Source: Metridium senile
Taxonomy: Eukaryota > Cnidaria > Anthozoa > Actiniaria > Metridiidae
Reading direction: 5' to 3'
Assembly: GCA_949775045.1 (NCBI GenBank)
Contig: OX459100.1
Span: forward strand, 7,909,194-7,973,193
Length of the DNA stretch: 64,000 nucleotides
Notes under the pieces: generated by a model
Seen by the model: the letters and a program-made list of their open reading frames with translations, nothing else
The model's database searches: none
What the model was told of the DNA's origin: nothing
Position numbers and translations under genes: made by a program
In this document: in pieces, positions 55,601-64,000 of the stretch
Layout: every line of letters begins with the position of its first letter
Numbering within the stretch: the stretch's first letter is position 1

Positions 55601-57319
55601 TCATTACCCATTCCTTGGTGAACCATCAAAAGAGCCTGGCGGAGGGAAGAAAGAAAAGCAGTTTAACGCAGATCCACAAGCGATTGCTTTCATTGACAAA
55701 TTCGTCCATAAAGAATTTGAAGAACTTTTACAAGGAAATGAAATGAAGCTTAACCAGGAGCAAGGAAAAGATGAAGTTGTCCTTGTGGCAATTAACAACA
55801 AGATAGACAAAGCCAAATGGTATGAATCCTGTGCTGTCATTGAGAGGTACATCAACGAGATAACAACACGGGAAGTAGAAGTATCTTCAGCAGCCTGGAA
55901 AGAGACAATTCAACAGGCAAAACTACGATTCTCCACAGCTGAAGACAAAATTGATATCCTGTACAAAGAAAAAGAAAAACGGATCTTACTCAGAGGAAAA
56001 AAACAAGATGTTGATACATTAGCAGAGCAACTAGAAGATTTGAGTAAAGAAATCGACAAGAAGATCGAGTATGAAAAAGCTAAGATTACCAACAAAATGG
56101 TCCTTAACAAGCCCCAGCTTGATCTGCTAATTTTCACAGGTGCAACTGAAAACCTTATGGCACAATTCAAAGACCTTGAAGTGAAAATTGATAAAAACAA
56201 CTCAGTGATTCATTTCAGAGGACCTGATTCAGTTGTAAAAGAAGGACACATTCCAATCTGGCAATATCTTTCTAAGATGAAAGACCAAGAGATGGAGCTT
56301 CCCAGGTCAGTTGTCAGTATTCTTATCTCTGATGCAGGAATCGTGTTTCTTTACAAACAGTTTAGAGATCAAAACATTGAAGCTGTGATAAATAGTTCCG
56401 ATGGTAATGATGACACAAGGCTGATAGTCACCGCCGTAGATCGCCAAGATGTTAACAAAGCTGTTGATTTAATCAAGGAAATGACGATTGAAGATAGTGT
56501 CCCTCTTGACCCAGATCAAAAGCCTCTGATCTTGTCGGATGAATGGAAGAAGCTTGTCGATAACTTCAAAACGTATGAACAAGCTAAGAATACCGTCAAA
56601 ATTGTCCCTATCAAGCCCAAAAAACCCAAACTAAAAGTCAATGCAGAGAAAAAACAGGCTCTAATGTTTCTCGAAGAAAACACCGTAAGCGCAGTCAGAA
56701 ATGCTGCTGCTGCATCTCAAGCAAAACAAATTTGCAGCTTTGTCACACCAGAGGGAAAGAACATCATTCTTTTAAAAGGTGACCTCACAGAGTTCAAAGT
56801 TGACGTCATGGTAAATTCAACCAATAGCCGATTACAGCATTTGGGGGGACTGGCCAGGGCTATTGTGGTAAAAGGAGGAAAAGAAATACAAGATGAATGT
56901 GACGACTATATATCACGAAACGCTGATTTGTTAGATGCAGGTGAGGTTTTGTTTCAAAGCCCGGCAAGTTGCCTTGTAAACGCATTGTTCATGCTGTAGG
57001 ACCCATGTGGAATTTTAGTTCAAAAAAGTACAGAGGAACAGAAACAAAAGAAGAACGTATCCTAGCGCAGACTGTTTTTAATGCTTTAGCAAAAGCAGAG
57101 AAATTCACAAGCATTGCATTGTCTGCCATAGGTTCTGGTGTTTTTGGTTTTCCTATTGACCTCTGTGCTACAACCATATTAGAGAGCGTGTTGGCTTATT
57201 CAAAAGAAAACGCCAGTGTCAAGCTAACTGAGATTTACATTATTGATATAAATGATAATGTTATTCAAGCTTTCTCTAAAGAAATGAGGAAAAGATTCAG
57301 CACAAAACAACTCGCCTAA
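31473..57319 (+). CDS. Gene C: PARP14-like paralogue without WWE or catalytic domain, frameshifted
   Basis: Exons: 31473-31665 (ATG 31482), 32015-32257, 32901-33137, 33799-35226, 54666-54908, 55233-55469 and 55537 onward. Phases agree and the frame runs 1344 codons to TAG at 56999. Approximate domains: RRM1-3 within 1-245, KH-like 255-630, RRM4-6 within 650-885, shortened KH-like region 890-1245, macrodomain from 1259. Near 56955 one T is missing from a T run relative to gene A; a second frame then continues the macrodomain to TAA at 57319. After KEMRKRF similarity to gene A stops, and no WWE or ART exon is found before 64000. About 130 residues of the KH-like region are missing in-frame. The fourth intron is 19.4 kb because of nested transposons. 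It may be a pseudogene, a non-catalytic reader, or intact with a base-call error at the T run. Confidence 0.75.
32015..32257 (+). CDS. Gene C exon: RRM1 end and RRM2 start
   Basis: 81 codons, phase 1-1. It is closer to the second-block exons (21039-21281, 54666-54908) than to the gene B exon in the same position, so it was replaced or inserted by duplication. Confidence 0.83.
32297..32640 (+). pseudogene. Decayed RRM exon and its downstream intron, copy of 17229-17510
   Basis: Stretches such as TTACCTAAATTATTTCCAAAGGA, CTTCATGTTATGGGATTG and GAAACCTGTTGTAAGA align with the gene B exon and following intron. Several indels and stops break the frame, and a 97-bp MITE splits it. The missing original exon of this position is therefore still visible as a fossil. 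Confidence 0.75.
32419..32515. mobile_element. 97-bp MITE with 8-bp target duplication
   Basis: Flanked by direct repeats GATTAAGT (32411-32418 and 32516-32523); the related sequence in gene B has no insertion. Ends are G/C homopolymer-rich. The 8-bp duplication suggests a hAT family. Confidence 0.65.
32901..33137 (+). CDS. Gene C exon: RRM2 end and RRM3 start
   Basis: CECIEVSGLGSSTTHDTILY and FENPRKSGGGDVEKVEY. The donor is GTTTGT where gene B has GTTAGT, a weaker site. Confidence 0.82.
33443..33760. mobile_element. 318-bp foldback MITE at a TA site
   Basis: CTACGAAAACCACCGAACTGG at the left is inverted at the right (CCAGTTCGATGGTTTTCGTAG). Inside, GCCCACTTTCTTTTGATGTCAC and the stretch to GTGTTCACTTTGTGT are mirrored almost fully. 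The gene B intron has the uninterrupted AATGATATATTATTTTC, showing insertion at TA. Confidence 0.85.
33799..35226 (+). CDS. Gene C exon: RRM3 end, KH-like block, RRM4 start
   Basis: 1428 nt, phase 1-1, 16 codons longer than the gene B exon because of a linker insert (EPAKQKFSNPSKKNTPTS). The KH-like region is strongly conserved with gene B. Ends at the GTTGGT donor, after which the intron is filled with transposons. Confidence 0.86.
35379..35525. mobile_element. TTAA-flanked MITE
   Basis: TTAAGGTGTTTCTCAGTAG and CTACTGAGAAACACCTTAA are inverted ends; the TTAA at both outer borders fits a TTAA target duplication (piggyBac or Kolobok type). 147 bp. Confidence 0.75.
36126..37173 (-). pseudogene. 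LINE ORF2, C-terminal part
   Basis: Continues ORF2 after the insertion (EPYGGFGVIGENLDHALIND, then a W-rich region). It contains the C-terminal Cys-His motif CTFCKSSIETMEHLFIDC typical of L1/Tx1-type ORF2. One frameshift lies near 36778. Confidence 0.82.
37174..37787 (+). repeat. Left terminal inverted arm
   Basis: 614-bp arm. It includes CAAGATGGCGGAC (37316-37328), a YY1-like promoter/initiator motif pointing inward, and a small ORF with a helix-turn-helix-like look at 37556-37684. Confidence 0.85.
37556..37684 (+). CDS. Short homeodomain-like ORF in the left arm, function unknown
   Basis: 42 codons: MPRTVFSQQQKIILKRAWSS, then GIRSTDEYKQRVSALAKEAS. The R-T-x-F-S-x-x-Q start and spacing of hydrophobic residues resemble helices 1 and 2 of a homeodomain-like fold, but helix 3 is missing. 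The right arm copy lacks 21 nt (7 codons) of it. It could be a first exon; the link to downstream exons is not shown. Confidence 0.3.
   Translation: MPRTVFSQQQKIILKRAWSSGIRSTDEYKQRVSALAKEASLY
37788..39636 (+). repeat. 34-bp satellite array, left (about 54 copies)
   Basis: Unit GGGTCAGTTTATAACCTGTG + ATTAATAGTCGAAT. Variants include AGATCAG, TTTAAAACC and a 3-bp insertion GGGTCGTCAG at several places. Starts directly at the end of the arm and ends at TGTGATTTTCAG. Confidence 0.97.
39681..40730 (+). CDS. PHD-finger gene in the core of the foldback element
   Basis: Three exons fit by splice sites and frame: 39681-39985, 40402-40542 and 40629-40730 (stop TAG). The first holds a PHD-type zinc finger: C-x4-C ... 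VCCDHCNKWYHFSCVGIG ... WFCQC, about 50 residues with the Cys4-His-Cys3 order. The region before it (EEYKVGTFAAVKLLDIIPTY) and the later exons (DFMDTARGLLGPYDLSPRTQ; ALVKVIMKLENTGQRQIAED) are not recognised. The true start is upstream, possibly in or before the left satellite. PHD fingers read histone tails, so a chromatin-targeting role for the element is conceivable. It may be a captured host gene or part of the element's own protein. Confidence 0.6.
41067..43965. repeat. 491-bp tandem repeat, about 6 copies
   Basis: The phrase ACCGATGACGCCATAACAAC recurs at 41071, 41562, 42053, 42544, 43035 and 43526, exactly 491 bp apart. Copies 2-5 are nearly identical; the first and last are slightly diverged at their outer ends. 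A 63-codon minus-strand frame recurs in each unit but has no codon-like conservation beyond that of the DNA. Confidence 0.97.
44213..44560 (-). pseudogene. Fragment of a second L1/Tx1-like LINE (ORF2 C-terminus)
   Basis: The minus-strand frame reads KYKIKSSPMCSLCNKEIETI followed by EHLFV. This is the same Cys-x2-Cys...Glu-His-Leu-Phe motif as in the ORF2 at 36126-37173, but clearly diverged. The rest is broken by stops. Confidence 0.65.
44787..45206 (-). CDS. Unrecognised ORF in the right half of the core
   Basis: 139 codons with no clear family. It has a leading hydrophobic stretch, then GNSLYDALVTSGNLLDVDEA, and EGFLSFGGAHIIIIPSGSIV with VVILAHKN. The first part faintly recalls OTU/OTU-like peptidases carried by some transposons (G-N-S-L-x-x-A), the second the strand core of papain-like tegument-type peptidases, but no catalytic Cys-His set can be named. 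Upstream coding-like sequence (to about 45405) is out of frame, so this is probably a decayed gene reading inward from the right arm. Confidence 0.35.
   Translation of the reverse strand: MPVLLYFCLVTTVKFLQGAFYNVPNYTANIMISFIPLMIEGNSLYDALVTSGNLLDVDEAIKVLALESTVSVREYHGVTDIAQFTSLCEGFLSFGGAHIIIIPSGSIVVILAHKNVCLTLFEHLTVIYYLTKARNQAFW
45406..49342 (-). repeat. 34-bp satellite array, right (about 116 copies)
   Basis: Inverse orientation of the left array. Three main variants (GGTTATAAACTGACCC, GGCTATAAACTGACCC, GGTTATAAACTGATCT) alternate in recurring blocks. Rare markers such as CTGGTCTATTCG (near 45968, 48077, 48895) show that larger blocks were copied. Confidence 0.97.
49343..49935 (-). repeat. Right terminal inverted arm
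   Basis: Inverse of the left arm, lacking only 21 bp (AATACAAACAAAGAGTTTCTG on the left-arm strand) and with about one substitution noticed (CTCGAAAGAG for CTCAAAAGAG). Confidence 0.9.
49936..52723 (-). pseudogene. LINE ORF2, endonuclease and reverse transcriptase part
   Basis: Starts MGCRMDLNVNLISLNVRGMR, the first strand of an APE-type endonuclease. LLQETHS, WGGDFNFI and TDHSALLL are its active-site motifs. Then a reverse transcriptase with WRPISLINVDVKICSKAL, FVADFQKAFDSIEH, GTKQGDPISPYLFIL and LVLFADDATF (the F-A-D-D catalytic motif). One base is missing from a T run near 50336 (minus strand), and the ORF is cut by the foldback element at 49935. Confidence 0.9.
53150..54011 (-). pseudogene. 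LINE ORF1 (coiled coil and RRM-like)
   Basis: ATG at 54011, a low-complexity acidic start, a coiled-coil stretch (NKLMEVENNTKHIMVENAEL), then NVEIHGIPEEEGEDLEDIVE and VHRQRSKISPKPILVKF typical of L1-type ORF1 RNA-binding proteins. An extra A in an A run near 53780 breaks the frame. Confidence 0.85.
54666..54908 (+). CDS. Gene C exon: RRM4 end and RRM5 start
   Basis: DAENISQKEGLELDGAKLG and KLHVIGLSEKITKDGFLSFI, ending EDPPG. It is the first exon after the transposon-filled intron and keeps an intact acceptor (TTTTTGTAG). Confidence 0.85.
55233..55469 (+). CDS. Gene C exon: RRM5 end and RRM6 start
   Basis: CDCIEVSGLGSKTTRDTIMY and FENPRKSGGGDVKKVEY, donor TCAG|GTAGGT. Confidence 0.85.
55537..57319 (+). 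CDS. Gene C last exon: RRM6 end, shortened KH-like block, frameshifted macrodomain
   Basis: Matches gene A exon 7 from VDRVVSHEHVMYAGEPLKVV to LVDNFKTY, then skips about 130 residues via a Lys-rich linker (IKPKKPKLK). It rejoins at the macro1 N-terminus with NSTN in place of NAAN. Relative to gene A there is an extra CAG and one T fewer (56936-56960), so the first frame stops at 56999 while the macrodomain continues in another frame to 57319. GATGCAG|GTGAGG also makes a strong cryptic donor. Confidence 0.8.
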
Positions 57320-59711
57320 AAGCTCGTGTGTATACAAGAAAATACAAGTGTGAAATGCACTTTATAAGATCCACGTTACATTACATACAAGAAATTTGGG
57401 AATATAAGAACTCTTGAAAGGTATTGAGAAGCAACAGGTGTTTCTTCGCTCGTGTTCCGACCAATCCTCGTACATTTTGACTGTACACTGCCGATGTCAA
57501 GAAGGTTATCTTTCACTATAAAAAAAAGCCAAAGTTTGCAGCCAACACCTCAAAACTCAATTCAACGAGTGTATAGACCCTTTTAATAAGTCCCGAAGTG
57601 TTGTGTTTTCCGCGCTTGACGTCAAATTTATTATTTTCAATTTCTTTCATATTATACAAATTTCAAAAGAATAAATTTGACGTCAAGCGCGGAAAACACA
57701 ACACCCGGGACTTATTAAAATGGTTTATATATCATTATATTTCATAGGTTTAGTCCAAACCACTCTTATTAGCCTACACCTTTTTGAGTTTTGAAACCTT
57801 TATGATAAATATTTTGATAGGACTTATTATGTGTTTATAGTTGTAATTACTAGAAATTGATAACAGCATAGATAGGTTTCAATCATCTTGGATCATAAGT
57901 TTTCTTATTATTCAAAGGACCGTAAGATTTTTAGTCTTAAGATTGTAATTGTTAGTAATTAATGCAAAGCTAATAAGACAACATCTCTGTCGTAATTTCT
58001 TGATGATTTGACAAGTCAGTTTAGGTTGTGACGCATCATGAATAATATTTGTAGTCAGGTGAGCAGCGTAACGCACACAGAACCAAGGGTAGTATGAGTG
58101 GGAGAAGTCGCCTCGCACGTAGCCTTCCCTAAATAAGTGAATTATTTTTAGTTAACTTTAATAATACCTTCAGGGAGTTTTGTTTGGGTTATGTCTTACC
58201 TAAAGTTTAGTAGAGAAATGATATGTAATAAAAGTTCTATAGCTAGTCAGTAATTGTCGCTAGTGTGTGCGGAGCAGAGACAACAAAATAATAAAGAATT
58301 TAACCACAGACCAAAGGCCCTGGGGAAAGACTCAGCTCAAAAATAAAAATGTAAAAAAATTAAGATTAACAAAAAATTGCGGAAAGCGATAGAATACTTT
58401 TTGTCAGGTTCTTTTTGCTGATATTTTTTTTTTTTTTCCCAAGGCTTAATCTTTGCATGGGGAAACCCGCAATCCATACCCCGTCCCCCCCCCCCCCCCC
58501 CCTTCAATTTTGTAATGGTCCGTCCCTACGTATGAATGACCATGATCATTTTTGATTGGTTGACATAAGTAATAAGCGAGTTGAATTGAGTTCATCAGTA
58601 GTGATTATTCACATCATAGCTAAAAAACGTTAGAACATTTTGGACAGTTTTCTTTCTAAATCGGTGCGCTCTTCCAAATTTTACCTCAGATTTCGCGCTT
58701 CATGGCTACTTAATGTCCCGGATGGATGTCGTCTCGTCTACGCCATGTGATAACAGTCGACGGCCGTAGTTTTACGACAATATGCAACAAAACAACATGT
58801 TCATGCTAGTATCAATTTCTCACTTAGAAACAAACAGAGAGATGACATACAATCAATTTGCCTGCAATTCCGATCATCATTATCATAGTTTATTCAGTAA
58901 AGCATCATTATCTAGGTGGAGGAGGGACTCAGAGGTATAAGCTATCGGGTATGCTCATCGTATATAAAATGAGCAATTTGGTATTTTTTATCTCTTTTTT
59001 TTGGTATCTCTTACGGGTTGAAAATTGTAAATGCCACGCCCTATTAAAGGGGTGGTTTTTTTTTTAATTTCCCACGATACTTTTACCAATGAGACCCCCT
59101 CCCTCTTTTCTCATGATCATTATCTTTGTCATTTATCGTCTTTCTTCATTTTATCTTTATTGCCATTCATTATAGTATCATGCTATCATTAATATTATTG
59201 TAACCATTATTATCATAATACATGAGAGCAGTAATTCTTATGATCACTGTACTTATTATCATTATAATTATGTGATTCATAATATTGGTTGGGCTGCCTG
59301 TGGTGATATGGAAAATTTTGAATTTACCCATGATGCTCTTCAGTACAGGCCGCGGCAAATACAAAATGGCGTTCTTCGAACTAACTAACTCCAATGTTCT
59401 AGTATATTTTGGGAAGATTAAACGGTAAGTTATAAGTTAATATTGATAAAATAGTTATAAAACACAAGCTAAAGGTTTAATTGAAGTTAAAAGAGTTTAT
59501 CTACGACGTTATGTAGAGAGGTTTTGCAGAAATAAGTACGAAGCCCTACCAAAATGCCATGTGCGTTTTACTAACAGGACAAACTATAATTGACTATGGA
59601 CATTACTCGCTTATTGAAACAGTTTAACATACAACAAAACCTACTTGTTCAACATTTAAATCTTTTAGGAAGTGCTTGTATTATAAATTACTCGCTAAAG
59701 TCTTTGAATTT
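57320..59711. other. Sequence after gene C, no gene seen
   Basis: No exon of WWE or ART type was found on either strand. Features are a palindrome at 57581-57720 and T and C homopolymers near 58423-58438 and 58485-58502. Confidence 0.6.
57581..57720. mobile_element. 140-bp perfect-ended palindrome (MITE)
   Basis: TTTTAATAAGTCCCG and CGGGACTTATTAAAA at the ends. Inside, TGTTGTGTTTTCCGCGCTTG and ACGTCAAATTTATT are mirrored around a 40-bp centre. Contains the CRE-like TTGACGTCAA twice. Confidence 0.8.
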
Positions 59712-60316
59712 TCATTTACACTAGGAATTTTGTTGCGCGACAAGGGCTGCGAAATCAATGGCTATTGTTTTGTCAACGCTACTTTGAACATGCTCGAAAT
59801 TTAGTGCAACGTGCTGCGATTTTCTGTCTCCTAAATTCGAGCGCGTACATTCGAAATAGAGTACTAAAGTGATGACGTCATAAAATATTTTCACTATATC
59901 ATATTTTTGGTTCTCAATTTTGATGGGCAAACACAAAAGATGTTCACGTAGCAAATTTGACCAAAATTCGGCCAATAGCAGCTGAGATATGGCCACTTGA
60001 ATATATAATTTCCCCATACAAAACACTGTATTTTCGGGTCTCTTTCCAAACTTTTGGAACAGAGCGTAAATTACAGTGATTTGCATGGGGAAATTATATA
60101 TTCAAGTGGCTATATCTCAGCTGCTATTTGACTGATTCTTGTCACATTTGGAGTGTGAACGTCTTTTTGGATTGTCCATAAAAATTGGCAACCAAAAATT
60201 GTTAAAGCCAAAAAATATTTTCATGTCGTCACACTTTAGTACTCTATTGCGGCGACAAAGCTGCAATAAAATCGCCATTGAAATCGCAACAACATTGCTA
60301 GTGTAAACGGGCCTTA
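59712..60316. mobile_element. Non-autonomous element with TTTACACTAG ends, holding a nested MITE
   Basis: TTTACACTAGGAATTTTGTTGCG at the left and GCTAGTGTAAACGGGCCTTA at the right. Shared with 21311-21520. Interrupted by 59857-60246. Confidence 0.7.
59857..60246. mobile_element. Nested palindromic MITE with TAGAGTACTAAAGTG ends
   Basis: TAGAGTACTAAAGTGATGACG at the left and CGTCACACTTTAGTACTCTA at the right. An inner inverted pair (GCAGCTGAGATATGGCCACTTGA and its mirror) adds a second stem. About 390 bp. Confidence 0.75.
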
Positions 60317-60504
60317 ATTACATCCACATTTCCTTTTTCTGAGGAGAGGAGGGCTGTGCCTTTTTCTTCTAATCACTAACATTTGATAACTTGTACTGCA
60401 CTTAATATTATAACCCCAAGTAACAATTTGACTACCATGCATGAAAACATATTACTAACAAATATTACCATGGCATACTGGTTTATTACCATAACTAATG
60501 ACTT

Positions 60505-61375
60505 TATTGGAAACTATGAACTAAAGGTCAACTATTACCATGACAACATTTGACTACCATGACAACATTTGACTACTATGACAACATTTGACTACCATGA
60601 CAACATTTGACTACCATGACAACATTTGACTACCATGACAACATTTGACTACCATGACAACATTTGACTACCATGACAACTTATGACTACATTTAGTACT
60701 GGCTTGACGACTAATGAATATCATGACACTCCATGGCTGTCATGACAACCAACAAACTATTACCATGACAAACATACCATAACTACTTGTAACTGCTACC
60801 ATGACAATGTATGACTACCATGACAACCTACCACTACCATGACAACACCTATGACCACCATGACAACCTATGACTACCATGACAACACCTATGACCACCA
60901 TGACAACCTTTGACTACCATGACAACCTATGACTACCATGACAACCTATGACCACCATGACAACCTATGACTATCATGACAACCTACCACTACCATGACA
61001 ACCTATGACTACCATGACAACTTACCACTACCATGACAACCTACCACTACCATGACAACCTATGACTACCATGACAACCTACCACTACCATGACAACCTA
61101 CCGCTACCATGATAACCTATAACCACCATGACAACCTACCACTACCATGACAACCTACCGCTACCATGATAACCTATAACCACAGTGACAACCTACCACT
61201 ACCATGACAACCTACCACTACCATGACAACCTATAACCACCATGACAACCTACCACTACCATGACAACCTACCACTACCATGACAACCTATAACTACCAT
61301 GACAACCTACCACTACCATGACAACCTATGGCTACCATGGCAACCTATGGCTAACATGACAACCTACCACTAGGT
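60505..61375. repeat. ACCATGACAACCT minisatellite
   Basis: Around 50 units of about 16 bp with the core ACCATGACAAC and variable spacers (CTATGACT, CTACCACT, ATTTGACT). The left part uses the ATTTGACT spacer, the right part the CTACCACT and CTATAACC spacers, so the array grew in stages. Confidence 0.93.
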
Positions 61376-61379
61376 CCAG

Positions 61380-62515
61380 GGTGACTACCATTACAATTTG
61401 ATAACCAGTTGATATCTTGTATTGTACCTGATACCATGACATTTAATGGATACAACCTATTTTAAAAAATAAGTTATATTATAAAATGACTAAAACACTT
61501 TCAACATAGTCAGTAGCAATAATAATAATTAGTAAAACAGTCTTGTAACAGTTGATTGCATATAAACTATGCATATTGCATATCAGAATAATAACTAATT
61601 AGATTGCTCAATTATAAGAAATATAATTTCATTTATTCTTAAAATAATATTAATACAATAAATATATGAATACAATAAATTCATTTATATTGATAACCTC
61701 TATTCTCCTATTTCACTAAAACTTCATTGTAAAAATTCCCTAGATAGATGTTATGATAATATACTTGACATTTTGTACCGTCAATTATTCTAAAAAAATC
61801 AAATCAAATTGGGTATCCCTAAATGTACTTTAAATTTGTTCATGTAAATAATGAAGTCATAATAAAATAGGGCAATTAATATGCGTTTAATAATTATTAT
61901 AATTCACCTGTGTTATTGTTTTATATTGTTATTGATTAAATGTTGTATTGAATGACAGTTGTTAATGATAACAAAATTATTATGTTGAATGTTGTTTAAA
62001 TATTTCCAAGCTTGATGCATAAGTACTTCTTGAGGCAAAAGGGGAAAATACAGTTAATACTTTTTTATCAAATATATGGAAGAATAGTAGGAAACAAATC
62101 TTTTCATTCCTTTTGATTTAAGAGATGAGATAAGAGATGATCACAGGAGCCTGAATAAAAACAGACAATTCCATTTTCTAAACAGTGTATACTTGAGCTG
62201 TTGGATTTGTGTGCCATTTTATCTAGAAATTATTTTAAAACTTTATTATCAAGAGATTTAAAGTGTACTCATCTTCAATGTAAATGGTTCAAGCATAAAT
62301 TGCACAACATGTACAGTTTGATTTCCATATCAAGAACTTAATCGAAATTTTTAGCAGGCTCCAATCTTAATTTCCCCCCTGATTTAATGGCTTAGTATGC
62401 CAAATCATATTTTTTTACAAAACATATTCCTAAAGAAATATTACCTTGCAAAACAATATTATGATTTACAAAATCATTTACAATTCATTGCTTAATACTC
62501 AAACTTTGTTTTTTG
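61380..62515. other. AT-rich sequence, nothing recognised
   Basis: No gene, RNA or repeat was identified. Confidence 0.5.
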
Positions 62516-62520
62516 TTAAA

Positions 62521-62868
62521 CTTGAGCCCTGTTGTCTGAGTTTAATGATTTTACTTTAACTCCCTCAAATGAATTTACAGTCAATGTCATTTATTTCAAG
62601 TTATCCATTGACTCACTTAAGAAGACTTTCTAGTTGTCTTTTCCATGATAGCCTATACATCCTGTGCTTTAACAATTATCCTTCATTGTTAACTTGAGCC
62701 CTGTTGTCTGAGTTTAATGATTTTACTTTAACTCACTCAAATGAATTATTTACAGTCAATGTCATTTATTTCAAGTTATCCATTGACTCACTTAAGAAGA
62801 CTTCTTAGTTGTCTTTTCCATGATAGCCTATTACATCCTGTGCTTTAACAATTATCCTTCATTGTTAT
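62521..62868. repeat. 172-bp tandem duplication
   Basis: CTTGAGCCCTGTTGTCTGAG starts one copy at 62521 and another at 62693. The copies differ by a few substitutions and small insertions (for example ATGAATTATTTACAG). Confidence 0.95.
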
Positions 62869-64000
62869 CTCCATACAAGATAACGTCTCTTTGTTCACTC
62901 ATCTAATTACAAAGAGACCTGGGAAAATGTGCCTAATGAAGCTATATATATGTAGCCTAAATTCAATGAGAGAAGATCAAGAGTTTCTTTTAACATTTAT
63001 GATATTATTGTGCTTGTTCAAGACAATATTTGGAGTACTGTATAGCTCTGAAAATATATCTTCACTTGTATGGATGTGCTCAAGACGTTTCTGATCCTGC
63101 ATGCTAACAGCAATATCGTCCTACGATATTTTCTGCTATTAAAATTATTCTTACAGTTTCTCTTGTTCAAGAAAATTATAATCCTTTCCTACAATGCACT
63201 AGCTTTGTATGGTCTAAATCCTCAAGGACACATGTTGCAGAAATGCACCTGTAACTAGATTTTTAAGACAAAAGAATTGATATTTTCCAACATTTAAAGA
63301 CAACTTGGATATCACATAAACTTTAAACAATTTTTTGCTGCCACACTTCGTGGCTATAAACAGAAACAAAGTACAAGAGTACATGGGCACATGTAATCAC
63401 TACCTTTGTTTGTCAGTATAAAATCAGTTGTGATGCTTGGTACAATAGCAAGACATAAACACTAAAATAAAACTGTTTCAAAAATACAGAAAGGACAGAA
63501 ATCCAAAAAAAAAACTACAACAACCAGCTGCATGTAGACATATCCAGAAAGACTGATGTTGTCATCACAATGCTAACAAAAAGTCAGTCAATGCATAAAA
63601 ATATATGAGCTCAGAATAAATACTTGAGGAATTTTGTGAGGATCACAAAATCAAAATACTTTGACTGTCACTACAATCTTGATCAGTCGATATGACAAGA
63701 AAATAATTTGCATGAAAGTGAATTTAAAAGCTGCTACATAAGAGCACCTAGTGCCAGTTTTTTTAATGGAGAAATAATTGTCTGGAAGATTTTTGATGTA
63801 ATTGTAGAGATGTGCACAACATGCCATAAATTGCTTATAAAAACATATTGCAAAAGATATGACAAACAACATTCTGATCAGTCTTTGCATGTTGTTGTTA
63901 CTACGTTTTGGCTATAAGGAGCTAGTGAAACTTGATTTAAGATATGGGCACAGATTTCACAGCAGTCTAGACTGTTTGATTTTCTCAGTAAGGACAAGAA
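62869..64000. other. Right end of window, nothing recognised
   Basis: Short frames at 62891-63258 and 63651-63917 have no recognisable motifs and lie in AT-rich sequence. Confidence 0.5.

Noticed and set aside
56943..57000. 58-bp intron in gene C between GATGCAG|GTGAGG and CTGTAG|GACCC
   Set aside because: Too short for a normal animal intron and it would remove conserved macrodomain residues. A single-base frameshift explains the data more simply.
62891..63917. Short frames near the right edge as small genes
   Set aside because: No domain, weak composition, AT-rich context and no splice or homology support.

Overview
The window reads as nuclear DNA of an invertebrate animal. It is AT-rich, genes are split by GT-AG introns, and it is dense in palindromic MITEs, hAT remnants and an L1/Tx1-type LINE. 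A cnidarian or another marine invertebrate is plausible, but nothing in the sequence fixes the species.

The host content is a cluster of three paralogous PARP14-like genes (macrodomain ADP-ribosyltransferases). Gene A (minus strand, about 14028 to 257, last exon beyond the left edge) and gene B (plus strand, 16558-29023, complete, 1998 codons) are head-to-head across a shared promoter region. Gene C (plus strand, 31473-57319) follows B in tandem and starts from a copy of the same promoter. The proteins are built from PARP14-type modules: N-terminal RRM-like domains with a recurring F-E-N-x-(K/R)-(K/R)-S-x-G-G signature, a long KH-like region, macrodomains, a last KH-like segment, a WWE domain and an ART (PARP catalytic) domain. 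A has 5 RRMs, 3 macrodomains, WWE and at least the first half of the ART. B has 6 RRMs, 1 macrodomain, WWE and an ART with an H-Y-E triad. C has 6 RRMs and one frameshifted macrodomain, and has no WWE or ART. In vertebrates this family acts in antiviral and stress ADP-ribosylation signalling. A similar innate-defence role here is inference.

The intron of gene C between 35227 and 54665 has swollen to 19.4 kb. An L1/Tx1-like LINE (35782-54127, minus strand, candidate 10-bp target duplication) sits in it. The LINE's ORF2 is in turn split by a 12.76-kb foldback element (37174-49935). That element has about 0.6-kb near-identical terminal inverted arms, followed inward by inverted arrays of a 34-bp satellite (about 54 copies left, about 116 right). 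Its 5.8-kb core holds a spliced PHD-finger gene, six copies of a 491-bp tandem repeat, a LINE fragment and a degraded ORF on the opposite strand. This is the best candidate in the window for an undescribed mobile system.

The rest is intergenic or intronic DNA with many MITEs. For several of them the paralogous gene copy supplies the empty site. At 57.3-64 kb there is a run of repeats (palindrome, nested MITE, ACCATGACAACCT minisatellite, 172-bp tandem duplication) with no recognisable gene.
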